Shown here piece by piece: positions 7,444 to 13,856 of a stretch of 13,856 bases of DNA. The notes under the pieces are model-generated. The model saw only the letters and a program-made list of their open reading frames with translations, searched no databases and was not told the DNA's origin. The first letter of the stretch is position 1. Every line of letters starts with the position of its first letter. The DNA is from CAYTLQ01 sp964438715 (GTDB lineage: Bacteria; Bacteroidota; Ignavibacteria; Ignavibacteriales; Ignavibacteriaceae): the NCBI GenBank assembly GCA_964438715.1, contig CAYTLQ010000081.1, positions 1 through 13,856 of the forward strand. Direction: 5' to 3'. A program made the translations under genes and the position numbers.

Positions 7444-8748
7444 TTAAACTTTATCCACAACGATCTTTAAGCCGTCCACAGCAATAACTTTTACCTGAAC
7501 ATTACTCTCAAAATACCCGCCTTCGGTAACTACATCATACTTTTTCCCATCAATTTGCACAATACCCGAGGGTCTGAGTGGAGTAATGGTTGTTCCGGTT
7601 GCGTTTAATAGGTGTGAAAAATCCGTATTACTTACGAAGCCTTCCTTGGAACCGCTCTCATTTTCGAGCACAAATTTGTGCAACTGAGTCGATTTTGGTA
7701 AAAACCGAAATATCATAACAATTATCAAAAGCGTCATAACAAGGATAATTGCCATTTGTATTATCGCACCCCGGATCAGGCTAAATTCGAACACGGGTCC
7801 AATATTGAAAAGGGCAAAGAAAATTGAGCCAAGTATGAGTGCTATCCCAGCAATTCCAACGAACCCAAATCCCGGAATAACAAAAATTTCCAACAATAAG
7901 AGCACAACTCCTACAGCGAAAATCAGAATTTCTGTCATAGAGGCAAGGTCTAGAATTAACGATGAGCCAAAAAATAAGGCTAAAGCAATTAATGCCGCCG
8001 TTCCTGCAAATCCCCACCCCGGCGTTTTTATTTCTGTAAACATCCCTACAAGTCCAATCATTATCAGAAGTGATGAAATAATGGGATTATTCAAAAACCT
8101 GACAAAATCTTCACCCCAATTGCTTGCAACATAAACAAATTTAGGATTTTCAAACCCGAAAGCCTTTACAACTGCTTCCTTTGAATCGAGAATGGTGTCA
8201 CACATTGCATAACTTAATGCTTCAGTAGCAGTGAGCGTTACAAGTTTTGTGCTGTCATCTAATCCCTCAACTACCACCGTTTCATCAACCATAGCCTCAG
8301 CTATATCTGCTCTTCTGCCATTCTTTTCGGCAGTAGATCGCATTTCAGATCTCATATAAGACTGATACTTTTCACCGACCTTCTGCCCTGTTTGATCCAC
8401 CACGGTACTTGCTCCCATTACACTACCTGTGGCCATTGCAATTTTCTTACATGAGAGAGTAATTAATGCTCCGGCTGAAACAGCCCTTTTATTAACAAAT
8501 GCTATCGTTAGGAGATTACTGCTCATAATAGCATCTTTTATTTGTGTCGCAGCATCAACCCTGCCACCGAAAGTATTGATTTCAAAAAGTATGGCTTCTG
8601 CTCCCGCTTCATTTGCTTCTTTTATAACCCTTTCAACAAACGGAGCAAGGCCAAGGTCAATTTCACCATCAATTTTCGCCACATATACTACACTTCTTTG
8701 AGCATTTAGCTGAATAAGCATAAGTACAATAAAAACAAATACTTTCAT
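7444..8748 (-). CDS. nfeD: NfeD-family membrane-bound serine protease (NfeD1b type)
   Basis: This is a full-length protein of 434 residues. Signal peptide at 1-16, then a ClpP-like protease domain (about 18-200): AEAILFEINTFGGRVDAA is the oxyanion-side strand, Ser91 in AVSAGALI aligns with the nucleophile of archaeal NfeD (PH1510 Ser97), and Lys127 in GEKYQSY aligns with its general-base lysine. Four to five membrane segments follow at about 221-240, 246-267, 272-292, 294-316 and 326-349. A C-terminal NfeD OB-fold domain (about 380-434) contains GTTITPLRPSGIVQIDGKKYDVVTEGGY. Members of this family cleave or partner stomatin/SPFH proteins and take part in membrane quality control, but no SPFH gene lies next to it here. 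It starts 13 bases after ribBA with a weak GAGAGAAAG upstream. It is the last gene of the tgt operon. The catalytic assignments come from recalled family alignments. Confidence 0.92.
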   Translation of the reverse strand: MKVFVFIVLMLIQLNAQRSVVYVAKIDGEIDLGLAPFVERVIKEANEAGAEAILFEINTFGGRVDAATQIKDAIMSSNLLTIAFVNKRAVSAGALITLSCKKIAMATGSVMGASTVVDQTGQKVGEKYQSYMRSEMRSTAEKNGRRADIAEAMVDETVVVEGLDDSTKLVTLTATEALSYAMCDTILDSKEAVVKAFGFENPKFVYVASNWGEDFVRFLNNPIISSLLIMIGLVGMFTEIKTPGWGFAGTAALIALALFFGSSLILDLASMTEILIFAVGVVLLLLEIFVIPGFGFVGIAGIALILGSIFFALFNIGPVFEFSLIRGAIIQMAIILVMTLLIIVMIFRFLPKSTQLHKFVLENESGSKEGFVSNTDFSHLLNATGTTITPLRPSGIVQIDGKKYDVVTEGGYFESNVQVKVIAVDGLKIVVDKV

Positions 8749-8761
8749 AGCTTTCTCTCAA

Positions 8762-9964
8762 TTAAAATTTATCAAGAAACATGTGCCCGAGTTTATCGCG
8801 CTTTGTGCGAAGATACCTGATATTATTCTCATTAGGCCTTATTTCAATTGGTACACGCTCAACAATTTCAAGGCCATAACCCTTAAGACCAACAATTTTC
8901 TTAGGATTATTTGTCAATAATCGTATTCTTTTTACACCTAAATCCAGTAATATTTGTGCTCCGATTCCATAATCCCTAAGATCAGCCGAAAACCCTAATG
9001 CCTCATTCGCCTCAACAGTATCTTTTCCCTCATCCTGAAGCTTGTAAGCTTTTATTTTGTTCAACAGTCCTATTCCTCTGCCTTCCTGCCTCATATAAAC
9101 CAGAACGCCCCGCCCTTCACGGGATATTATGTCCATACTTGCATTGAGCTGATCGTGACAATCGCAACGCAAGGAATGCAGTACATCTCCCGTAAAACAT
9201 TCAGAATGCACCCTGACAAGTACATCATCCTGTGGGGTAAATTGTCCTTTCACTAACGCAATATTTTCTTTGTCATCTAAGTTATTACGATAGACATAAA
9301 GTCTGAAATCGCCATGTGAAGTCGGTAAGTGAACATCGGTAACACGATGAACGACTCTTTCTTCTCTCAGACGATAACTGATAAGATCTTTCACAGTCAT
9401 TATCTTAAGTTCAAACCGTTCGGCGAGGCTCTGTAATTCGGGCAAGCGCGCCATTTCACCATTCTCTTTGAGAATTTCACACAGTACGCCGGAAGGTCGT
9501 AAACCCGCTAACCTGCAAAGGTCCACCACTGCCTCCGTATGACCTGCTCTTCGTAAAACTCCCTCTTCCATCGCGCGGAGAGGAAAAACATGACCGGGTA
9601 TAGCAAAATCACTTTTGAGTGCATGATCATCAATAAGCCGTTTTATAGTAACTGCTCTGTCGCTTGCTGATATTCCGGTGGTTGTGCCTTTAACAGCATC
9701 AACCGATACAGTAAACTGCGTGCCGTGTAATGCAGAATTATCAGGCGCCATAAGCGGAAGCCCCAGCTCTTCTAAGCGTTGAGCAGTCATAGAAACACAC
9801 AGCAGTCCCCTGCCGTGTGTTATCATAAAATTTACAATATCCGGAGTAACAAATTCTGATGCACAAACAAAGTCACCTTCATTTTCTCTCTCCTCATCGT
9901 CAACCACAATAAGTACTTTTCCTCTGCGAATTTCCTCTATTGCTTCTTCAACTGTACAATACAT
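8762..9964 (-). CDS. ribBA: Bifunctional 3,4-dihydroxy-2-butanone-4-phosphate synthase / GTP cyclohydrolase II
   Basis: The protein makes both precursors of riboflavin: DHBP from ribulose-5-phosphate and the aminopyrimidine from GTP. At 400 residues it has the usual RibBA length. The RibB half (1-200) shows DDEERENEGD (22-31, metal and substrate acids), GTTTGISASDRA (93-104), PGHVFPLRA (123-131) and GHTEAVVDL (141-149). The RibA half (206-400) has the zinc site Cys256, Cys267 and Cys269 in ECFTGDVLHSLRCDC, the active-site stretch RQEGRGIGLLNKIKAYKLQD (292-311), DLRDYGIGAQIL (328-339) and TNNPKK (351-356). All key residues are present in both halves, so both activities are expected. It lies 32 bases after yajC and 13 before nfeD. 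No FMN riboswitch precedes it, so it is probably expressed from the tgt promoter. No other riboflavin gene is in the window. The ATG at 9964 has no Shine-Dalgarno. Confidence 0.97.
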   Translation of the reverse strand: MYCTVEEAIEEIRRGKVLIVVDDEERENEGDFVCASEFVTPDIVNFMITHGRGLLCVSMTAQRLEELGLPLMAPDNSALHGTQFTVSVDAVKGTTTGISASDRAVTIKRLIDDHALKSDFAIPGHVFPLRAMEEGVLRRAGHTEAVVDLCRLAGLRPSGVLCEILKENGEMARLPELQSLAERFELKIMTVKDLISYRLREERVVHRVTDVHLPTSHGDFRLYVYRNNLDDKENIALVKGQFTPQDDVLVRVHSECFTGDVLHSLRCDCHDQLNASMDIISREGRGVLVYMRQEGRGIGLLNKIKAYKLQDEGKDTVEANEALGFSADLRDYGIGAQILLDLGVKRIRLLTNNPKKIVGLKGYGLEIVERVPIEIRPNENNIRYLRTKRDKLGHMFLDKF

Positions 9965-9996
9965 ATATGCAAGATATCGTTATTCTGAAGTAAATA

Positions 9997-10311
9997 TTAC
10001 TTGTTACTCAATACTGTTGAAATAGCGCTTTTCTCAAATTTCAACTTCACATTGTCGGCAACCTGTAAAATGACATAATTATCTTCGATTGAAGAAATAG
10101 TACCGTGAAGTCCTCCGCTGGTTACTACTTTATCACCTTTTTGCATTTCCGAAAGCATTTTATCGCGTTCTTTAGCGCGTTTCTGCTGAGGACGGATTAT
10201 CATAAAATAGAAGATGAAGAAAATAGCACCAAACATAATTAATGTACTGATAAGACTACTTCCGCCTCCCTGTGCATCAGGTGGAGGAGCCATGGCTAAA
10301 AGATATTTCAT
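9997..10311 (-). CDS. yajC: YajC, preprotein translocase accessory subunit
   Basis: This is a small 104-residue inner-membrane protein. A short Pro/Gly-rich N-terminus is followed by one membrane helix at about 20-41 (LISTLIMFGAIFFIFYFMII) and then the family signature RPQQKRAKERDKML. The cytoplasmic part has KGDKVVTSGGLHGTISSIEDNYV, typical of YajC. YajC binds SecDF-YidC and the Sec channel. Its ATG overlaps the tgt TGA as ATGA, and AAGGA sits 9 bases upstream, so the start is well supported; an internal Met7 is less likely. In many bacteria tgt-yajC is followed by secD and secF, but here ribBA comes next. Confidence 0.96.
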   Translation of the reverse strand: MKYLLAMAPPPDAQGGGSSLISTLIMFGAIFFIFYFMIIRPQQKRAKERDKMLSEMQKGDKVVTSGGLHGTISSIEDNYVILQVADNVKLKFEKSAISTVLSNK

Positions 10312-11468
10312 TGGGTTTTTTCCTTTTTTGTATTATTGATTCGTTGAGTTATTGTATTAAGAATAGTTTTTTTCCATGCGCTAAATTCACCAGCGAGAAT
10401 TTTTTCCCTGGCTGTGCGAACTAATTGAAGATAAAAATGAAGATTATGGATTGATGCAAGTTCGTATGCAAGAATTTCACCTGCAATAAATAAATGGCGC
10501 AGATATGCACGGGTGTGATTTGTGCAGGTAAAACAACTACAATCCGGATCTAAAGGTTCAAATGATTCTTTAAACGCCGTATTTCTCATGTTTAGCACGC
10601 CCTGAGAGGTAAATAAATATGAATTTCGTGCATTTCTGGTTGGCATTACACAGTCAAACATATCTATACCCCTGTCTATTGCTTCAAGAATGTTTTCCGG
10701 TCTGCCAACACCCATTAAATAGCGTGGTTTATTTTCGGGTAACAAATCACTTGTGAAATCTACCATTTCATACATTTTTTCAGTTGGCTCTCCAACAGCT
10801 AATCCTCCGATAGCATATCCGTGAAAATCCATTCCCAGAAGTTCTAACGCCGATTTTTCCCGTAGGTCCTTGTAAATGCTCCCCTGGACAATACCAAATA
10901 ATTTTTGTGAATAACCATAAAAACCAACGCTTGAATCAAATGCCTCTTTATTCAAAACAGCCCAGCGTGAGGTAAGCTCAACAGATCTTCGTGCATAATC
11001 ATAGTCGCACGGGTAGGGCGTACATTCATCCAACACCATCATTATATCGGAACCGATACTCCGTTGAATATTTATTACTTTTTCCGGTGTAAAAAAGTGT
11101 CTGGAGCCATCCAGATGGGAACGGAATTCGACACCATCCGGCTTGAGCTTTCTTAACTCCGAGAGACTAAAAACCTGAAATCCGCCGCTATCGGTTAATA
11201 TTGCCCGATCCCAATTCATAAAATTGTGTAAACCACCGGCTTTTTCCAAAATTTCTGTACCCGGTCTAAGATACAAGTGATAAGTATTTCCTAATATTAT
11301 CTTAGCATCAACATCTGATTTAAGATAATTATTATCAACCGCCTTTACAGTACCCTGAGTACCAACAGGCATAAAAACCGGAGTGGGTATATCACCATGT
11401 TCAGTGTGAAGAATACCTGCTCTGGCCTTAGTATCTGATTCAGTTCGTATTAATGTAAAGGTACTCAC
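10308..11468 (-). CDS. tgt: Queuine tRNA-guanine transglycosylase
   Basis: The enzyme exchanges guanine-34 of tRNAs with GUN anticodons (Asp, Asn, His, Tyr) for preQ1 in bacteria, on the way to queuosine. The 386 residues include the substrate-pocket Asp93 in LTDSGGFQVF, Asp147 in MMVLDECTPY, GIVQGSIYKDLR (192-203), GGLAVGE (221-227), the catalytic nucleophile Asp272 in MFDCVMPTRNAR, and the zinc ligands Cys310, Cys312, Cys315 and His341, with the family spacing C-x-C-x2-C-x25-H. The protein is complete and looks functional. The start is a GTG at 11468, with residue 4 aligning close to the usual N-terminus. No nearby ATG exists and no Shine-Dalgarno is visible. It is the first gene of the tgt-yajC-ribBA-nfeD run and overlaps yajC by 4 bases. 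Confidence 0.97.
   Translation of the reverse strand: MSTFTLIRTESDTKARAGILHTEHGDIPTPVFMPVGTQGTVKAVDNNYLKSDVDAKIILGNTYHLYLRPGTEILEKAGGLHNFMNWDRAILTDSGGFQVFSLSELRKLKPDGVEFRSHLDGSRHFFTPEKVINIQRSIGSDIMMVLDECTPYPCDYDYARRSVELTSRWAVLNKEAFDSSVGFYGYSQKLFGIVQGSIYKDLREKSALELLGMDFHGYAIGGLAVGEPTEKMYEMVDFTSDLLPENKPRYLMGVGRPENILEAIDRGIDMFDCVMPTRNARNSYLFTSQGVLNMRNTAFKESFEPLDPDCSCFTCTNHTRAYLRHLFIAGEILAYELASIHNLHFYLQLVRTAREKILAGEFSAWKKTILNTITQRINNTKKEKTQ
10321..10325 (-). promoter_or_regulatory. Shine-Dalgarno of yajC inside the end of tgt
   Basis: AAGGA lies 9 bases before the yajC ATG at 10311 and within the last tgt codons. Together with the ATGA stop/start overlap it fixes the yajC start and indicates translational coupling. 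Confidence 0.55.
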
Positions 11469-11490
11469 AAAAACTTTTTTATTTAAACTT

Positions 11491-11521
11491 AAAAGTTAAG
11501 GCAAAAAGATAGTCATAACAA
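11491..11521 (-). promoter_or_regulatory. Possible weak promoter for the tgt operon
   Basis: TTG at 11519-11521 is followed by 20 bases and then TAACTTTT at 11491-11498. This is one base short of the Bacteroidota TAnnTTTG element and has only a partial TTTG (CTTG). The location fits a tgt promoter with a very short leader. Such partial matches are frequent in AT-rich DNA. Confidence 0.2.
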
Positions 11522-11596
11522 GTTAAAATCCTTAACACTGAATCAGGTTTTGGCCCTGTTGAAATTTAGACTTACTTAAAAAAGTTGTATTAGTTA

Positions 11597-11622
11597 TCCG
11601 GAAATCCCTCTCTTCTCCGGAA
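11597..11622. repeat. TTCCGGA direct repeat, period 19 bases
   Basis: On the minus strand TTCCGGA occurs twice, at 11616-11622 and 11597-11603, separated by a purine-rich GAAGAGAGGGAT. Each copy contains the palindrome TCCGGA, so the pair can also be read as a stem of about 5-6 pairs with a 12-13 base loop. The near two-turn spacing would suit a dimeric regulator. No regulator is known for it. Confidence 0.3.
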
Positions 11623-11739
11623 GATGGTCCCACCCACGGCAATTTTTAGTGAATGAATTTAATGAAGTGTTAAGCGATGGGGATTTATAATTTCAATTAT
11701 TTAGTGGAATTTCTACCGGTGGGAATGTTCTGGTTATTA

Positions 11740-13856
11740 CTAAACCTTTACCAAAACTAATGTCATATCATCATTTTGTTCGGTATTGCCGCGAAATGTT
11801 ACTATATTTTTGAGAATGTTACCTGCAATTGTTTCACAATTCTCTCCATCACTTAATTTTATGGACTCTATAATTTTTTGAGTATCAAAAGGCTCATTGT
11901 TTTCGTTCATCGCTTCATTTATTCCATCTGAGTAAAATAAAAACAGTTGTCCTTTTTTCAGTGGAACAATTTCTTCTACAAGTGTCTTTTCAAATATTTC
12001 TCCCTGCTCAAGTCCAATACCGAGCCCCCTTGATTTAATTTGATGCACTGTAAGCCCATCTTTTACTAAAAGGGGTAGATGTCCCGCACGGGAGTAATGT
12101 AAAGCACCTGCCTTCAGATCGAATAACCCCATGCTCATCGTAATAAATGAGTTTTTTTCCAGCACCTGATAAAGTTTTTTATTAAGATCGATCAATATCT
12201 CTTTTGGCGATTTTCCATTTCCACACGCCAATTGCACAAGTGTTTGTATTTTCGACATATAAAGTGAGGCAGAAAGTCCTTTTCCTGAGACATCTCCGAC
12301 TAAAACATAAAAACTGTTTTCATCATTCTGAATAACATCAAAATAATCACCGCCTACCTGCATTGCCGGTATCATTTTGCCATATAGGTCAATACCTTTA
12401 ATTGCCGGAATTTTTTTCGGCAGTAAACTTTGTTGAATTCTTCTTGCTACTGCCAAATCTTGCTCTAATGCTAGCTTTTCAGACTCAGCTTTATATAATC
12501 GGGCATTTTCAATAGAAATAGCAGATTGGTCAGCAAAAGCCATCAGGGTTTCAAGATTTTTTCCACTGAATTTTAATCCCGAATTATTAAGACCCAGTAA
12601 AAAGAAACCGATAGTTTTACCGGCAAAGACTAACGGAAGAACCGAATAAATTTCTTCCTGTTCCAATAATAAGTATTCATTTGGGAAAATATTTGGAAAC
12701 TCAGTCTGATCGATTACGGGAACAAGATTCGAAACAGATTTTGATTGAAGAAATTTTTTTAGCTCTTCGTTATGAAAATGCAGTTCTAATTGATTATTAT
12801 TAATTCCGGTTGACCTGCTTATGGGACACCTGTTTTTATCGGCGGTAAGAGCAATTGCGAACTTCTTCAACTTTAGTTCGTTAATAAATACACTCTGTAT
12901 TTCGCTGAGGATATTTTCCAGCCCTACAATCCTCACCAGCTGACGGGTGAAATCTATCAGAATTTGTCGTGAGGTAAATTGTTCGGGGTAAAATCTTTTT
13001 GTAATAAGTTCCTGAAACCGTTCCTTTGTGGATTGAAAAATCAAAGCAAAGAGAATAAAAGCGAATAGCGTAACAAACTCCTGATACTCAGGGGCAACCG
13101 CAGAACCAATAGCTTTCCCTATTCCAAAAACAGAAAGAAAATAAATTATTGCAATTGTAACGGTTGCCAAACCATAGATAACAGTATTTTGCACAACATA
13201 ACTAACATCCATAAACTGATAACGAAAAATTGAGTAGCCAAAAGCGACCGGAAGCACTGCAACAAGAATAATAGGGGTAAAATATTCAGGCGAATTAAAT
13301 ATGATATATCCCATTGCCGGCGCTATAGTAACAACAAAAAATGCTCCGGCGAATGCAAGCAAATATGCAAGAATAATAAACCTGTAAGATCGGCGTGAAG
13401 TAATGTCTTTAGTACGGAAATAATTTATCACAAAAAGAATAAAGCCGGTAATAGCAGAAATAGCTAATAACTGATCGGTTATCGCCAGATATATACCATA
13501 ACTAAGAAAGGTGACGGGTCCAACCATCGTAAAGTAAAGACGGAACAGTGAAAACATAGCTACAGCCACACATATCGCAATAAGCGTGACTTTAACATAT
13601 TTTTTATCAAAGAATTTTATCCTCATCGGGAAGATTGCAAAAAAGCGAACATACAGATAGGCTGTTATTGCCTTTGCAATGTGCTGTATTGCCAATACAT
13701 TAATGAGAAGCGGACTATTTATTTCTTTCCCGACAAATGGTAGGAATAATGGGGTTATCCGTATTACCGAAAATCCTATTCCGATAAGATAAAATAACTT
13801 TTGTACCTGTCCATCCGGTTTGGCCATAATAACAATAAAAGATATAATAAACAAAA
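11740..13856 (-). CDS. Membrane-bound SpoIIE/RsbU-type PP2C serine phosphatase with GAF-like domain (5' end outside window)
   Basis: The frame is open through the right edge, so the true start is outside; the TTG at 13854 is probably not it. At least 704 residues are visible. About eight membrane helices lie at residues 21-40, 50-75, 87-108, 115-145, 158-178, 192-210, 222-247 and 260-275, followed by the RFQELITKRFYPEQF linker common after such sensor regions. A GAF-like domain spans about 295-450 (YSVLPLVFAGKTIGFFLLG, ADQSAISIENARLY). A short coiled stretch (about 451-478) leads to the phosphatase domain: GGDYFD (501-506), VGDVSGKGLSASLY (519-532), SRAGHLPLL (588-596), LFYSDGINEAM (639-649) and QNDDMTLVLV (693-702). 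The metal-binding aspartates Asp503, Asp521, Asp643 and Asp695/696 are all present. Such enzymes dephosphorylate anti-anti-sigma (STAS) proteins in partner-switching pathways; no STAS or kinase partner is in the window. The signal it senses is unknown. Confidence 0.93.
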   Translation of the reverse strand, partial: LFIISFIVIMAKPDGQVQKLFYLIGIGFSVIRITPLFLPFVGKEINSPLLINVLAIQHIAKAITAYLYVRFFAIFPMRIKFFDKKYVKVTLIAICVAVAMFSLFRLYFTMVGPVTFLSYGIYLAITDQLLAISAITGFILFVINYFRTKDITSRRSYRFIILAYLLAFAGAFFVVTIAPAMGYIIFNSPEYFTPIILVAVLPVAFGYSIFRYQFMDVSYVVQNTVIYGLATVTIAIIYFLSVFGIGKAIGSAVAPEYQEFVTLFAFILFALIFQSTKERFQELITKRFYPEQFTSRQILIDFTRQLVRIVGLENILSEIQSVFINELKLKKFAIALTADKNRCPISRSTGINNNQLELHFHNEELKKFLQSKSVSNLVPVIDQTEFPNIFPNEYLLLEQEEIYSVLPLVFAGKTIGFFLLGLNNSGLKFSGKNLETLMAFADQSAISIENARLYKAESEKLALEQDLAVARRIQQSLLPKKIPAIKGIDLYGKMIPAMQVGGDYFDVIQNDENSFYVLVGDVSGKGLSASLYMSKIQTLVQLACGNGKSPKEILIDLNKKLYQVLEKNSFITMSMGLFDLKAGALHYSRAGHLPLLVKDGLTVHQIKSRGLGIGLEQGEIFEKTLVEEIVPLKKGQLFLFYSDGINEAMNENNEPFDTQKIIESIKLSDGENCETIAGNILKNIVTFRGNTEQNDDMTLVLVKV

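Larger units (their letters stand above)
11469..11739. other. Intergenic region upstream of tgt
   Basis: There are 271 bases with no gene on either strand. Near the tgt end is a weak promoter-like pair (11491-11521). In the middle is a duplicated TTCCGGA. No clear terminator for the upstream phosphatase gene is visible: the ATAAT-TGAA-ATTAT stem near 11687-11700 is only five base pairs and has no T-tract. Confidence 0.6.

Noticed and set aside
7805..8701. Long plus-strand open frames opposite nfeD (7805-8134, 8429-8701)
   Set aside because: They are antisense shadows of a clearly conserved gene and their translations show no family motif.
9965..9996. Possible FMN riboswitch before ribBA
   Set aside because: The gap is only 32 bases, far too short for the roughly 120-base riboswitch, and none of its conserved blocks appear.
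13852..13854. TTG at the right edge as the phosphatase start
   Set aside because: The frame stays open to the end of the window and the protein begins inside a hydrophobic stretch, so the gene is most likely cut by the window edge.

Overview
All eight protein genes in this window read on the minus strand. They fall into three blocks, described here in transcription order (right to left). The DNA is AT-rich and most genes lack a Shine-Dalgarno sequence. The one convincing promoter has the Bacteroidota form (TTTG, 21-base gap, TATTTTTG). There is also a PorV/PorQ-family outer-membrane protein next to a secreted protein with a FlgD-like C-terminal domain. Together these point to the Bacteroidota/Ignavibacteriota/Chlorobiota group, most likely an Ignavibacteria-type organism. 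That placement is an inference; no marker gene here settles it.

Right block (11740-13856): a membrane-bound SpoIIE/RsbU-type PP2C phosphatase. It has about eight transmembrane segments, a GAF-like region, a short coiled linker and a phosphatase domain with its metal-binding aspartates intact. Its N-terminus lies outside the window. A 271-base gap follows it.

Middle block (7444-11468): a tightly packed housekeeping operon, tgt (queuosine tRNA modification), yajC (Sec accessory protein), ribBA (bifunctional riboflavin entry enzyme) and an nfeD-family membrane serine protease. The tgt/yajC junction is an ATGA overlap, and the later gaps are 32 and 13 bases.

Left block (1-7295): a 259-base gap containing the promoter, then four genes with gaps of 19, 5 and 11 bases. 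They encode a secreted discoidin-like protein with a FlgD-like C-terminal domain, a PorV/PorQ-like outer-membrane protein, a roughly 1,018-residue probable outer-membrane barrel with an Asp-rich EF-hand-like segment, and a TPR-repeat protein that runs off the left edge. The set looks like a dedicated cell-surface module: cargo, shuttle or porin, large barrel and periplasmic scaffold. I do not recognise it as a named system, and it is the best candidate here for something undescribed. The window holds no RNA gene, mobile element, CRISPR array or phage gene that I can support.
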